From Methanomethylovorans hollandica DSM 15978 (GTDB lineage: Archaea > Halobacteriota > Methanosarcinia > Methanosarcinales > Methanosarcinaceae): 64,000 bases of DNA. Location: positions 1,178,001-1,242,000 of the forward strand of contig NC_019977.1 in assembly GCF_000328665.1 (NCBI RefSeq), written 5' to 3'. Below the pieces are notes generated by a model. It had not been told where the DNA came from, made no database searches, and saw nothing but the letters and a program-made list of their open reading frames with translations. Made by a program: the position numbers and the translations under genes. How positions within the stretch are numbered: the stretch's first letter is position 1; the number at the start of each line of letters is the position of its first letter. Shown here in pieces: positions 8,596-17,344 of the stretch.

Positions 8596-8717
8596 ACCTA
8601 CCACAAATAAAACCACTATATACCAATATATATGTCTTTCTAATATGCTCAATGGCCTGAATTAAAGACATCCATCAAACCGTAAAGTAGAAAAAATAAT
8701 GGCAGTATGTACACAAT

Positions 8718-8972
8718 ATGAGTGGGGTTACTATCGAATATGATGAATGGCTCAATGCGCTTTTAGATGTGTATAGATTTCGTATTTCTATTCTGAATGA
8801 ACATCTTAGTTCAATGCCCGTCAAAACAAAAGAAAATGGATCTCAATGCCACCAATTGGAGTGCCAATTGCTCGCACTTAAGGAAATCTTTTCTGAGCTT
8901 GAAGCACGTGGAACACAGGGAAGAACAACAATAGAAAATGATGCAGATCAGTCTAAAATTACCTTGACGTGA
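8718..8972 (+). CDS. Small hypothetical protein, helical
   Basis: This 84-residue acidic protein has a predicted helical core (EWLNALLDVYRFRISILNEHL and CQLLALKEIFSELEARG) and no recognised domain. It stands alone after a 120-base gap with an AT-rich upstream region containing ATATACC elements. I do not recognise the family. Confidence 0.45.
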   Translation: MSGVTIEYDEWLNALLDVYRFRISILNEHLSSMPVKTKENGSQCHQLECQLLALKEIFSELEARGTQGRTTIENDADQSKITLT

Positions 8973-9311
8973 TCAGATGCAAAGATTGTAGACCTTTGAT
9001 GCTCTTCTGCCAGATGAAAAGTCACAACCTGTCTGAATATTTTAGTGCTTATACTACTGATTTTGCCCAATCTGCGGCTCTTTAGTAATGTAAAAGATCA
9101 GTCTGGGAAAAAAAGAGATTCCCGTATAGGGTATTCTTGCTAATTTATGCCCTCGATCCATGTTGGTTGGTAACAGGTTTTATACTCAGTGGATATGTGA
9201 ATGATCTAAAGGGACCTGTGGAGAAAAGTCAATCACACATAATACATGGGTTTATTTAAATAGAATATCTTTAAAAGCAGCAATCGCCTTGAAACCCATA
9301 ATGTGCTTCAA
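8973..9311. other. Intergenic region, no gene seen
   Basis: About 340 AT-rich bases separate the small protein from the leftward tRNA genes. I see no ribosome site, hairpin or repeat that I can support here. Confidence 0.5.
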
Positions 9312-9386
9312 TGGGCCTGACCGGATTTGAACCGGTGGCCGCCCGGTTATGAGCCGGGCGCTCTAACCTGACTAAGCTACAGGCCC
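9312..9386 (-). tRNA. tRNA with CAT anticodon (Met elongator or Ile2)
   Basis: Read leftward, the sequence folds as a complete tRNA: acceptor GGGCCTG pairing with CAGGCCC, D-arm with TTAG, anticodon loop CTCATAA and T-arm GGTTCAAATCC. CCA is not encoded. The CAT anticodon fits either elongator methionine or the AUA-reading isoleucine tRNA (modified C34). The GGGCCTG acceptor start leans towards Ile2, but I cannot settle it from sequence alone. Confidence 0.9.
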
Positions 9387-9408
9387 ACCACGTAAAAGAG
9401 TTTGAAAA

Positions 9409-9481
9409 CGCCGCCAACAGGGCTCGAACCTGTGACATTCTGGTTAACAGCCAGACACTCTACCAACTGAGTTATGGCGGC
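9409..9481 (-). tRNA. tRNA-Asn (GTT)
   Basis: Read leftward, the acceptor GCCGCC pairs with GGCGGC, the anticodon loop is CTGTTAA giving GTT, and the T-arm has GGTTCGAGCC. The discriminator base is G and CCA is not encoded. It lies 22 bases upstream (in transcription order) of the CAT tRNA, so the two may be co-transcribed. Confidence 0.95.
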
Positions 9482-9686
9482 TTGTATCTGCGCCCTACGC
9501 GCGAAACGTCTTAATGCCCTTATTGTTTTTAAACCTTGTGTTCAAGATGCTCTTTTCATTGCCTGATTACTAAGAAAATACGTGTAAATTGAGACTATTA
9601 GAAAATATTGTATATATTTAAGTAGAATAGTTTACCTCATCAATATAAGAAAAAAAGAATTTGTCACATATATTGGTTACTACGCC

Positions 9687-10730
9687 TCAATCTGATTTAT
9701 GTAAGAATTCATCGTGCGCCACACCAAAAATTGGAATTACTTCTTCACACCTGGGACATGTTCCCTTTGTATTTATATTGTACTCCAGCAAGGAGAATAC
9801 ATTTCTTTTGATCAAAAGCATCCCACACTTCGGACAGTAAGTGTTCTCATAATCATGGCCGGGCATATTCCCTATATAAACAAACCTCATGCCTTCCTCT
9901 CTAGCTATGTGGTATGCCTCTTCCAATTTCCGCATAGGCGTGGGGGAGGCATCAGACATACGATATTGAGGATGGAACCGTGTAAAATGTAAAGGTGTAT
10001 CAGCTCCCAGGTTCCCGTATATCCACCTGACCATGCTCCTTATCTCTTGGGCAGAATCATTGTGACCCGGAATCACAAGGTTCACAACTTCCACATGCAT
10101 TCCGAGTTCACGGGCAAGCTTTGTCGATTCCAGCACCGGTCCTAGTTTCGCACTGGCAACACTTCTGTAAAACTCCTCTGTAAAAGCTTTGATATCCACC
10201 CTGAAAGCATCCAGATATGGAGATATGTGCTCTAGTGCTTCAGCAGTAATATATCCGTTTGTAATATATGCAGTTGCAATACCTGCCTCTTTTGCAAGCC
10301 TGGCACAGTCATAAGTATATTCGTACCAGATGGTAGGCTCATTATAGGTCCATGTGATAGTCCTTGCCCCTGTGGTAATTGCCCTCTGCACAGCCTCTGT
10401 GGGCGTGATCTCCACTGTACAGGCTTCATCTATCTCTATCTGGGATATAGTCCAGTTCTGACAATGTGCACATCTGAAATTGCATCCGATGGTACCCAGT
10501 GAATATGCAAGTGTACCCGGGTAGAAATGGAATAACGGTTTCTTTTCTATCGGATCAACTGCCTCACTGGAAACAGTGTTGTATATCAAAGTGTAAAAAG
10601 TGCCATTCCTGTTCTCACGTACCCTGCAAAATCCCCTCTTTCCATGAGCTACAATACACCTGTGACTGCAAACTCTGCAACGGACCTTGTTCCCTTCAAG
10701 CTTATCGTAAAGCATAGCTTCCTTGATCAT
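9687..10730 (-). CDS. Radical SAM protein, AmmeMemoRadiSam/PflA-like
   Basis: The 347-residue protein has the radical SAM cluster motif CNFRCAHC (Cys83, 87, 90), an N-terminal Cys pair region (CRVCSHRC) and a C-terminal zinc-ribbon (CPKCG ... CPRCEE). The order and length match the radical SAM member of the AmmeMemoRadiSam group, related to pyruvate-formate-lyase activating enzymes (YNEPTIWYEY motif). Such enzymes make a 5'-deoxyadenosyl radical from SAM; the target is not settled. Its usual Memo and AMMECR1 partners are not in this window. Confidence 0.88.
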   Translation of the reverse strand: MIKEAMLYDKLEGNKVRCRVCSHRCIVAHGKRGFCRVRENRNGTFYTLIYNTVSSEAVDPIEKKPLFHFYPGTLAYSLGTIGCNFRCAHCQNWTISQIEIDEACTVEITPTEAVQRAITTGARTITWTYNEPTIWYEYTYDCARLAKEAGIATAYITNGYITAEALEHISPYLDAFRVDIKAFTEEFYRSVASAKLGPVLESTKLARELGMHVEVVNLVIPGHNDSAQEIRSMVRWIYGNLGADTPLHFTRFHPQYRMSDASPTPMRKLEEAYHIAREEGMRFVYIGNMPGHDYENTYCPKCGMLLIKRNVFSLLEYNINTKGTCPRCEEVIPIFGVAHDEFLHKSD

Positions 10731-10867
10731 ATAAGCCTCCCTGAAATAACATCGGGTTCTAATGACTTAAGCCTTATCAGAGAGGTATCAATGATCCAAT
10801 TCTGTTATGATCAAGGACAATGTGCCACAGCTGGCAAGCACCATGATTTTACCCAGATTCACTAAGC

Positions 10868-11170
10868 TCAAATAACATAATCAACTACAAATCGTTCTTC
10901 CTTGATCTTGCCAACGATCTGTGCAACCTTTACATGTTCAGGATGTTTCTGATATGTTATCAATGCTTTCTCGTCCTTGAACTTGGAGTATAACACTACA
11001 TCAAAGGCAGCTTCAGAAGGTATTAAGTTCATTCCTACTTCTATATGTTCGATCTCAGTTATCTTTCCTTTTAAGCCTTCAAGCATTTCCTTCATCATTT
11101 TTGCATTTTCTGCCTTTGTTCTTCCCTCTGCATGTTCTTTTAACTTCCACATAACTATATGTTTTAACAT
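10868..11170 (-). CDS. Dabb (stress-responsive alpha/beta barrel) protein
   Basis: The 100-residue protein begins MLKHIVMWKLKEHA and contains GLKGKITEIEHIEVGMN, FDVVLYSKF and YQKHPEHVKV, which are the Dabb ferredoxin-like barrel landmarks. These proteins are dimeric; some act on small molecules, but most have unknown function. It stands alone with about 70 bases on its left side before the flippase gene. Confidence 0.85.
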   Translation of the reverse strand: MLKHIVMWKLKEHAEGRTKAENAKMMKEMLEGLKGKITEIEHIEVGMNLIPSEAAFDVVLYSKFKDEKALITYQKHPEHVKVAQIVGKIKEERFVVDYVI

Positions 11171-11241
11171 GATACTCCCTATACTTTTCAGATATTATAA
11201 ATCCGGTTGAGATCCCTTCATGAATACTTACTTATCGGACA

Positions 11242-12768
11242 TTATCTTCTCATCCCTGGTATTTTCTGAATGGGACCGAAACGTTTCATAAATTGGTATA
11301 TTTCGTCATCTGTCCTTATAACATATATATAATACAGCACAATGAACAATCCGGATATGCCCACAATTAAATATTGGTTGATCTCAAAATATTTCAGGAT
11401 AAAAAGGATTGCTCCAACAGGTGAGAACAGTAGTAGTTCGGATAGAATTATATTTCTTACATGGGACATTTTAACCCTGGAATAAGATAACATCTTGTAA
11501 CATAAATAACCGTATACAAAAGTTCCTGATAATGCAAAAAGAAACAAAGCCATTCTTGCACTACCCATCATCCCTCCGATAACCAAAGATAATAAACGGG
11601 TTATTAAATTAAATATATTGAATTTCAGACCGAATTGCTGTTTTTCCATGACCACATATATTGAACTAAGTGGATGGGACAGGAACCATACAAAAGCCCA
11701 TATGCTCAGGATCTGAGCGTAAACGCCGGCTTCAGCCCATGAACTACCGAAAATTACGCTAAATACATCACTTCCTACAAATGCAAGTGTCAATATAGGG
11801 AACAATCCAACTATTACAAGCACTTTGAAAACAGTTTCAACGAGGGTATCCAGACCACCCTGAGAATTGGCAACAGATGCCCTTTGAAAGAAAACCTGGC
11901 TCAGAGAGCTACCTATAAAACTCATTGGCATCTGTAGAATTCTAAAACCAATGGAATAGAAGCCGACTACTGCAGGAGAAAAATAAAAAGCTAACAGAAA
12001 AGCAGGAAGCTGCCAGGAGATACTGTTCAATAGAGCTGACCATGTATCTATCAAAGGGAATTTCTTATACCTTTTCAAACCCTGTATGAACTTTTGTGGA
12101 TGAAGGTTCGCTCTTATAAAGTTTTTATCATCTCTCCAGATCTGTCCTCCCAGGGTTAGAGTTGAAATTATATTTCCCACAAGATTGCCAACTATCAGGC
12201 CTCCAGTAAGCGGATATCGTATAAGACCGGAAACAATCTGTGTTCCTGTTGTCGAAAGGGAGCGGGAGACCTGGGCAAAAGAAAGTCTCTTGAAATGCTT
12301 TGTTCTGGAGTTCCAGTAGTTTAAAGCCTGAAATATCCCGTTGACAAAAATAAATAGTGGTATCATCCACAGATAATCGCCGAGCTGGGGAGAATTCAGC
12401 ATCAAAGCTATTTCATTTTTAAAAAAGTATATTGGCAGAATGGTTATAGCTGTTATGACAAAAACGATCGATAAGCTCAATCCCAAAAGATTTACCGCTT
12501 CTTCATCAGAATCCGGGAGCATTATAGAAAACTCATATCTCAGGCAGGCGATGATCCCAAGGATCATTGTAATTGAGATCAATAAAGCCCAGGTACCAAA
12601 CTCTTCAGGGGTATACAGTCTTGCAAGTACAGGAGAAGCCAGTATGGTCACTATCTGGGCAAAGGTCGTTCCGCCCACAAGTGTTAGTACATCTGCTGCA
12701 AAACTTTTTTTCTTTTTAACTGGTAAAGAAACATCACTATGGAGCAGGTTTGAACTTTTCATGAGCAT
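11242..12768 (-). CDS. Polysaccharide flippase, MOP/Wzx family
   Basis: This 508-residue protein has about 12-14 membrane segments and the layout of the oligosaccharide flippases (PST/Wzx), including LTLVGGTTFAQIVTILASPVLARLYTP at the N-terminus. It should move lipid-linked glycans across the membrane for surface polysaccharide or glycoprotein assembly. No glycosyltransferases are nearby, so the partner pathway is unknown. Confidence 0.88.
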   Translation of the reverse strand: MLMKSSNLLHSDVSLPVKKKKSFAADVLTLVGGTTFAQIVTILASPVLARLYTPEEFGTWALLISITMILGIIACLRYEFSIMLPDSDEEAVNLLGLSLSIVFVITAITILPIYFFKNEIALMLNSPQLGDYLWMIPLFIFVNGIFQALNYWNSRTKHFKRLSFAQVSRSLSTTGTQIVSGLIRYPLTGGLIVGNLVGNIISTLTLGGQIWRDDKNFIRANLHPQKFIQGLKRYKKFPLIDTWSALLNSISWQLPAFLLAFYFSPAVVGFYSIGFRILQMPMSFIGSSLSQVFFQRASVANSQGGLDTLVETVFKVLVIVGLFPILTLAFVGSDVFSVIFGSSWAEAGVYAQILSIWAFVWFLSHPLSSIYVVMEKQQFGLKFNIFNLITRLLSLVIGGMMGSARMALFLFALSGTFVYGYLCYKMLSYSRVKMSHVRNIILSELLLFSPVGAILFILKYFEINQYLIVGISGLFIVLYYIYVIRTDDEIYQFMKRFGPIQKIPGMRR

Positions 12769-13415
12769 ACCCGAAAGTATTATTTTTTATGAACATCGAA
12801 TTTTAACAACAGTTGAGCCCCATAAAGGCTTTTTCCGTTAATATACCTATCTATAAAAATCGGTCTGTAAAAAACCTGTTATTTATTGGAAGCATTCAAA
12901 TAAATAATTTATAAGTGCTATTACGATAATGCTATCAGCAGAACACAGTATTGACAATTTTCAAATAACGGTGTCTTTAGAAATCCTCTATATTTTGTTA
13001 CTTATTTCTTCATTTTCGTACAACATATACTTCAAAAAAACATACATTAGAGAGATGAACACTCAGGGCATAAAGGCACTTGGAGTCGGCACAGTAAAGA
13101 ATTGGAGGGATAATAATTCCATTATCGATAGTGCTGCTCTTCACTTTTATTATATCTTACACTGCCGGATGTTGAGCTTGTCTGAGGTGCATAGTAATAG
13201 GTTCCACTATGAATGCTCTTCTGATAACCATCGGGAAATATACAGTTGTATTCTACATGGCACATAGTAATCTGACATGGGTCTCCATGGGAGCAGAATG
13301 CATTAAAGTGTATTCACAATACTTGTCAAAGTCTTGCGGACCATGATACTTATAGGAAGCTGAAAAAACCATAAACTTAAATCCTTGTCTTCAGAGTATT
13401 ATATGAAGTGGTTCC
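12769..13415. other. Intergenic region with one doubtful frame
   Basis: About 650 bases separate the flippase from the VOC gene. A frame at 12929-13267 follows a TATA-like TTATAAG, and its first 45 residues include a hydrophobic stretch. The rest has no protein-like pattern and there is no ribosome site, so I do not call a gene. Confidence 0.5.
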
Positions 13416-13781
13416 ATGCCAACAATAGTGCATCTGGATATTCCGGCAGATGATCCGGAAAGAGCTAGTAAGTTCTATTCAAGACTTTTTGACTGGAACA
13501 TTGAACTGAATCCTGAATTCGAATATTATATGGTGCATACACAAGGCCTTGATGGTACTGATGGTCCGGGGGGAGGCATAGGAAAGCGACAGGGTGATCA
13601 GAAAATTACAGCATATATAGGGGTTCCTTCGGTAGATGAATATATCACAAAAGTGGAGTCATTGGGAGGAAAGACCGTTGCTCCCAAGATCGCTGTGCCA
13701 GGAATGGGGTACCTTGCAGTATGCCTGGATACGGAGAATAATACTTTTGGACTATGGGAAGACAATGCAGATGCCAAATGA
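13416..13781 (+). CDS. VOC/glyoxalase-fold protein
   Basis: The 121-residue protein has the VOC beta-alpha-beta pattern: VHLDIPADDPERASKFYSRLFDW, a glycine-rich middle (GPGGGIGKR), ITAYIGVPSVDEYITKVESLGG and VPGMGYLAVCLDTENNTFGLWE. It has about one and a half motifs, like other short members that dimerise. Substrate unknown: such proteins include isomerases, dioxygenases and resistance proteins. It lies alone with its own promoter region. Confidence 0.85.
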   Translation: MPTIVHLDIPADDPERASKFYSRLFDWNIELNPEFEYYMVHTQGLDGTDGPGGGIGKRQGDQKITAYIGVPSVDEYITKVESLGGKTVAPKIAVPGMGYLAVCLDTENNTFGLWEDNADAK

Positions 13782-13938
13782 AGAAGTTACAGAGACTTTG
13801 CTTTAGTTTTTTAAATTGTCTTCCTTTTCTTTTCTCTTGTGACAGAAGATATCTGTAACTATCAAGGCATTGCTGGCGGCTCTCTATAATGTTAATCCTG
13901 ATATCTATTTCGCTTTGATACAGATCCGTGGAACAATG

Positions 13939-14874
13939 TCAATTAATCTCTACAGCATATCTTATTATGTCATGGATAGAATCCACATATTCCACACGGA
14001 TCCCTATAGTCTCCTCAATATGTGTTTTGGCATCGATGATCTCCGGCCTCCTTTCTATAATAGAAAAGCCACCGATGTTCTTTTCTACATAGCTGTATTG
14101 TACAAGTCTCCTGTTCTCTCGTGGTAACAGGAACAGTTCCTTACCATTATCTTTTGCAGCCTCTGCTTTTTCCACTATGCCTCCAACTGCACCTACATTA
14201 CCATACTGATCGATGGTACCGGTCATGGTGACACTATCATTCAATTGTTCATTTTTAAGGGCTGAGATCATGAGCAATGTCATCAATGCACCGGCACTGG
14301 GTCCGTCCACTGAAGGCACTTCATCAGCAGCAGTTATGCTGAATATCGTATCGCTGGCCATCAGATTTGAATTTGTGATGTTCTGTGCCAGGAAAACAGC
14401 AGTATTGGCTGCATCCTGGAACACCACGCCCATAAGCGGTTTAGTTTCCACCAGTACCCTGCCTTTTCCCGGATCTATCTCAACGGATATGTCCATCATT
14501 GATCCTTTTTCGATTACTGTCTGTCTGATGAAAGGTCCATCAATATATTCTTCAATGCTCTGGTACACAGCAGGAGCCTGCAGGCTGGCAGTTCCTTCAT
14601 ACCCATCAGATGAAAGACCCATACTGTATTCTATTTCGTTCAATCGCTGCCTATAATAGTCTATCTGAGAGGCATACGACTGAAGAGAAACATTGTCCTG
14701 GCTTATTTGCGCATTAAGAATCTCGTTCTCTGCTTCAAGGGAATTGATACTGTCCTGTAATATTCGTACCTGCTCATCCTGTACGGGTTGTTGTAATGCC
14801 AACAAGTAGAGATTTGCAGTGAGCGAAATGATCAGCAGAAAGATACATACCTTATGTTTCGTGGCATAAGTCAT
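13939..14874 (-). CDS. Membrane-anchored Lon-like (S16) protease, archaeal
   Basis: An N-terminal membrane anchor (residues 8-28), a coiled coil (about 30-85) and a C-terminal S16 protease domain are visible. The catalytic dyad is Ser193 (VDGPSAGA) and Lys236 (GGIVEKAEAAK), as in Lon proteases, but the AAA ATPase domain is absent. The active site most likely faces outside the cell. Such ATPase-free Lon-like proteins are common in Methanosarcina relatives; substrate unknown. It is the last clear host gene before the provirus on the left side. Confidence 0.88.
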   Translation of the reverse strand: MTYATKHKVCIFLLIISLTANLYLLALQQPVQDEQVRILQDSINSLEAENEILNAQISQDNVSLQSYASQIDYYRQRLNEIEYSMGLSSDGYEGTASLQAPAVYQSIEEYIDGPFIRQTVIEKGSMMDISVEIDPGKGRVLVETKPLMGVVFQDAANTAVFLAQNITNSNLMASDTIFSITAADEVPSVDGPSAGALMTLLMISALKNEQLNDSVTMTGTIDQYGNVGAVGGIVEKAEAAKDNGKELFLLPRENRRLVQYSYVEKNIGGFSIIERRPEIIDAKTHIEETIGIRVEYVDSIHDIIRYAVEIN

Positions 14875-14898
14875 TATAATACCAGAAAAACACTATCA

Positions 14899-15222
14899 CT
14901 ATACGTATTTTAGATGTATGCCATCGTGGCAGTACATGCTTAGCTCTATTTTGATCTGCTGAATAATGTCACAGCAGTACCTATCCAGGATTCGGAACTT
15001 GTCTTTTAGGATGTGACACAGCTCTGTTTTTGTGATACCATCATAGACATACCCGGACAGCTCCCTAAGCACATCCTTTGCCAGCTCTGAAGCGGTGCAG
15101 GCATCCATTACCTGCACATCTATAATCTCTGATTCTGCGTTTGCTGGCCTAACAGATTCTTGTATCAGCAGATCCAGGCAGACCTGATCTCCACACGCGG
15201 GGCATTTTGTTTTGATATACAC
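14899..15222 (-). CDS. Zinc-ribbon protein with helical tail, probable provirus edge gene
   Basis: The 107-residue protein starts MYIKTKCPACG, a CxxC half of a zinc site, with more cysteines near 42, 69 and 83-84. The central part (SELAKDVLRELSGYVYDGITKTELCHILKDKF) looks like a winged-helix. It resembles the other Cys-rich mini-proteins of the provirus, so I place it inside the element, but it could be a host gene. Function unknown. Confidence 0.5.
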   Translation of the reverse strand: MYIKTKCPACGDQVCLDLLIQESVRPANAESEIIDVQVMDACTASELAKDVLRELSGYVYDGITKTELCHILKDKFRILDRYCCDIIQQIKIELSMYCHDGIHLKYV

Positions 15223-15232
15223 TTGATCTTCC

Positions 15233-15784
15233 TCAGGTATTCCCTACTGCAATAGATACCGTGTTAGCGGTGTCCCAAAACCCGCTTGTTAGCTCTACAG
15301 TGAATGTTTCACCCATCGGAACGTCAAACGCAATTCTTCCGGTCGTAGGTAGGCCAGGTTGAATCTGTTTCAAAAATATGGAGTTCCCGAGATGAATGTC
15401 TGCTTCACTGTCCGAAGCAAATTTTCTTCCCTGTGAGTCTACCGCTTGAACATTAAATGAATACAGTACTGCAGATTCTTTCCCCAAGTTTTCTGCTTCC
15501 AGCTCAACCACCAAAAATACACCGTCTGCTTTTGCTCCGAAATCACTGCTTCCTAAACTAGAAGCCGTTCTCACTGTTTTCACAGTATATGCAGTATCAC
15601 CAACGACCGCTCTTTCGCCTATGCCATACTGTTTAACAGCCACTTGAGCAGCAGGCTGTCCTGCAGTAGTCGTGGTTTTTGTCTGAGTAGTTGCAGTGGT
15701 CTGTTCTTCCGGAGATCCACCCAGGAGCGCAAGCAGCACCAGCCCTACCACAATAGCTAATATTATTTTCAGTATTTTTCCCAT
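15233..15784 (-). CDS. DUF4352-like membrane-anchored or secreted protein
   Basis: Starting at MGKILKIILAIVVG (AGGTG in front), the protein has a signal/anchor helix, a Thr-rich linker and a C-terminal beta domain (VGDTAYTVKTVRTAS ... GVFLVVELEAENLGKESA ... FDVPMGETFTVELTSGFW) of the DUF4352 type. Such immunoglobulin-like domains are displayed outside the cell. In a provirus it could alter the surface or block superinfection, but that is a guess. Confidence 0.65.
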   Translation of the reverse strand: MGKILKIILAIVVGLVLLALLGGSPEEQTTATTQTKTTTTAGQPAAQVAVKQYGIGERAVVGDTAYTVKTVRTASSLGSSDFGAKADGVFLVVELEAENLGKESAVLYSFNVQAVDSQGRKFASDSEADIHLGNSIFLKQIQPGLPTTGRIAFDVPMGETFTVELTSGFWDTANTVSIAVGNT

Positions 15785-15853
15785 TTTCAACACCTGTTTT
15801 TTTATTAACAATATAAAAAACAATCGTATAGTATAAGCTTTTTCCTGTATACC

Positions 15854-16171
15854 TTAGTAGTGGTTAATAATTCCCGGATCATCTGTTGTTTGAGGAGTAT
15901 GCGAAGCAAGCGCCCGTTGTAGTATAGTGCGGATAAGTGCTTCCCCTTCTGTGCTGTGCATATATTCTTGAATGAGAGTTTCTACTTCCCGGCTGTCGGC
16001 AACTACACCATGTTTGCTGAAAAACTCATACAGCGCAACAGACACAATGTTTGACTGTGACCCATAGTCTCCTCGCTTAGATAATTTCTCAAGTTTTTCA
16101 ACTAGGTTTTCATCTAGCGCAAATGATTTTGTTTTCTTCTTTCGGTTATCGGTTGTCTCTTCCAAGTCCAT
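15854..16171 (-). CDS. Ribbon-helix-helix regulator (candidate repressor)
   Basis: The 105-residue protein has KSFALDENLVEKLEKLSKRGDY then SNIVSVALYEFFSKHG near 14-55, a ribbon-helix-helix DNA-binding pattern, followed by a helical tail. It is transcribed leftward, divergent from another RHH gene, across a 113-base region with an inverted repeat. This is the expected place for a provirus repressor. Its promoter TATATAC is at 16194-16200, about 23 bases before the ATG. Confidence 0.7.
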   Translation of the reverse strand: MDLEETTDNRKKKTKSFALDENLVEKLEKLSKRGDYGSQSNIVSVALYEFFSKHGVVADSREVETLIQEYMHSTEGEALIRTILQRALASHTPQTTDDPGIINHY

Positions 16172-16284
16172 GTTTAATAAAGAGTTATTAATAAGTATAT
16201 ACCTTCTTATTGACCTGTTATTGACTGGTTATGAAAAACTATAAATAGGTTAAGGTAATAACTAGTAAATAACAGGTCATTATC
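16172..16284. promoter_or_regulatory. Divergent control region with inverted-repeat operator
   Basis: TGACCTGTTATT (16211-16222) and its exact reverse complement AATAACAGGTCA (16268-16279) bracket the rightward TATA box (CTATAAATA, about 16240-16248). A related half-site, TGACTGGTTAT, follows the first arm. The leftward TATA box is at 16194-16200. Binding at both arms would cover the rightward promoter and could form a loop, the likely lysogeny switch. Confidence 0.6.
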
Positions 16285-16449
16285 ATGTCACAAAACGCAC
16301 GGATGGTTAGTTTCCTTGCACCGGCTTCACTCATAGAAGAGGTCGAGGCCCTGGTACAAGAAGGGACGTTCACTCACATGAGCGATGCCTGGCGAGGAGT
16401 ATCAAGGAACGGAGTAGAGGTAGAACATGGCAGGAAAAAGAAGGTGTGA
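16285..16449 (+). CDS. Small ribbon-helix-helix protein
   Basis: This 54-residue protein reads MSQNARMVSFLAPASLIEEV followed by a second helix (HMSDAWRGVSRNGVEVE) and a basic tail, fitting a compact RHH repressor of the MetJ/Arc type. It is the first rightward gene after the operator and its end overlaps the next gene by 23 bases. It is a good candidate for the Cro-like side of the switch. Confidence 0.6.
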   Translation: MSQNARMVSFLAPASLIEEVEALVQEGTFTHMSDAWRGVSRNGVEVEHGRKKKV

Positions 16450-16675
16450 AACAAAGTCCATCTCAATGGACGCGATCACAGAGGAAAACCTAGACTATAT
16501 CCTAGGTTCTCATTACTGCAACTCATTGGGTGCAAGTGCGTTCATTTGCGCTATTATCAATGAGCGTGCAGCGGAATTGAAGTTAATTAACAGAATGGAA
16601 AAGGCCGCTGAAGTTGTCGTGCCACAGGGCTGGTACGGTGGATCGAGTGGTATAGTAGCAATAGCAGGAGTCTGA
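16427..16675 (+). CDS. Small hypothetical protein, possibly RHH
   Basis: The 82-residue protein contains KSISMDAITEENLDYIL and SLGASAFICAIINERAAEL, spaced like the strand-helix-helix of RHH proteins, then a Gly/Ser-rich end. A GAGGT ribosome site precedes the ATG. It overlaps the preceding gene in another frame. The RHH call is weak. Confidence 0.5.
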   Translation: MAGKRRCETKSISMDAITEENLDYILGSHYCNSLGASAFICAIINERAAELKLINRMEKAAEVVVPQGWYGGSSGIVAIAGV

Positions 16676-16680
16676 GCGAG

Positions 16681-16878
16681 ATGTCAAGAAGTGGAAAAAC
16701 TGAGACTCGCTCATCTCCTACAACGCAGGAAGAGCAGATAAACCTATCTCAGGATGAGCTGGAAAAGCTGAGAGGGGATTATAGTGACTGCTCTCTGGAC
16801 TGGGAGCGCCAAGCACAGCAGGGGATCATCTCTCAGAGGGATCTTGCGGAAATCAAAGAACTGTTAGGGGTGGCATGA
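16681..16878 (+). CDS. Small acidic hypothetical protein
   Basis: This 65-residue early provirus protein is polar with a short helical stretch (LSQDELEKLRGDY). No domain is recognised. It lies five bases after the previous stop and abuts the next start, consistent with one early operon. Confidence 0.45.
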   Translation: MSRSGKTETRSSPTTQEEQINLSQDELEKLRGDYSDCSLDWERQAQQGIISQRDLAEIKELLGVA

Positions 16879-16995
16879 ATGGCTAAGGCGTGTACATGTG
16901 GCGAATGCTCAGAATGTTTGGAGATCATGAGCAGAGAACAGGCAGAGACTAGAGACCGATATGAGAGAGGGCTGTCGGATTGGAGGAACTACTAA
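16879..16995 (+). CDS. 38-residue Cys-rich mini-protein
   Basis: The sequence begins MAKACTCGECSECLEIM: four cysteines within the first 13 residues could hold zinc or an iron-sulfur centre. The rest is a charged helix. It directly follows the preceding stop, and its stop shares a base with the next ATG (TAATG). Function unknown. Confidence 0.5.
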   Translation: MAKACTCGECSECLEIMSREQAETRDRYERGLSDWRNY

Positions 16996-17153
16996 TGCCC
17001 TCCTTTGACCTACCTCTACTGCAAGAGAAGTATGTGCTACAACAGCATGAAATCGAGCTGCTCAAGAGGACAGTAGCGCACTTGCAGAGGGAGAATACAA
17101 TCATGCTGAGAGAGCTGGAAATCATCAAGAGCCAGAGAGGCACAACAGCATGA
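16995..17153 (+). CDS. 52-residue coiled-coil protein
   Basis: A short N-terminus (MPSFDLPLLQEKYVLQQHEI) leads into a heptad-like helix (LLKRTVAHLQRENTIMLREL). It overlaps its neighbours at both ends by a few bases, as in translationally coupled genes. Probably a dimerising helper protein; no known family. Confidence 0.45.
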   Translation: MPSFDLPLLQEKYVLQQHEIELLKRTVAHLQRENTIMLRELEIIKSQRGTTA

Positions 17154-17344
17154 TAGGGCCCTCAAAGTGCTGGAGGTGTTCTAACTGTGATTCAAACAGG
17201 ATATACCTCCGTACACGGACTAGAGACTATAGATGTTATTATTGTGGGTACATCATGGAAAATCCAAAGCAGTGCGATAGACGCGGCAATAATCCATCTG
17301 GCCCGTTGCCTCCTTCCCGAAATCTGCGGAGGGTAAAAGCATGA
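17150..17344 (+). CDS. Small zinc-ribbon protein
   Basis: CWRCSNC and YRCYYCGYIM form a two-knuckle zinc ribbon in a 64-residue basic protein. The start overlaps the preceding stop (ATGATAG), and the end overlaps the next gene, another zinc ribbon, by four bases. It may bind nucleic acid or a host protein; role unknown. Confidence 0.6.
   Translation: MIGPSKCWRCSNCDSNRIYLRTRTRDYRCYYCGYIMENPKQCDRRGNNPSGPLPPSRNLRRVKA

Noticed and set aside
9312-9481. tRNA genes as the provirus attachment site
   Set aside because: They lie more than 5 kb from the provirus edge, and no copy of a tRNA end is present near 15 or 50 kb.
12929-13267. Possible 112-residue gene after a TATA-like element
   Set aside because: Only the first 45 residues look protein-like, there is no ribosome site and the end has random composition.
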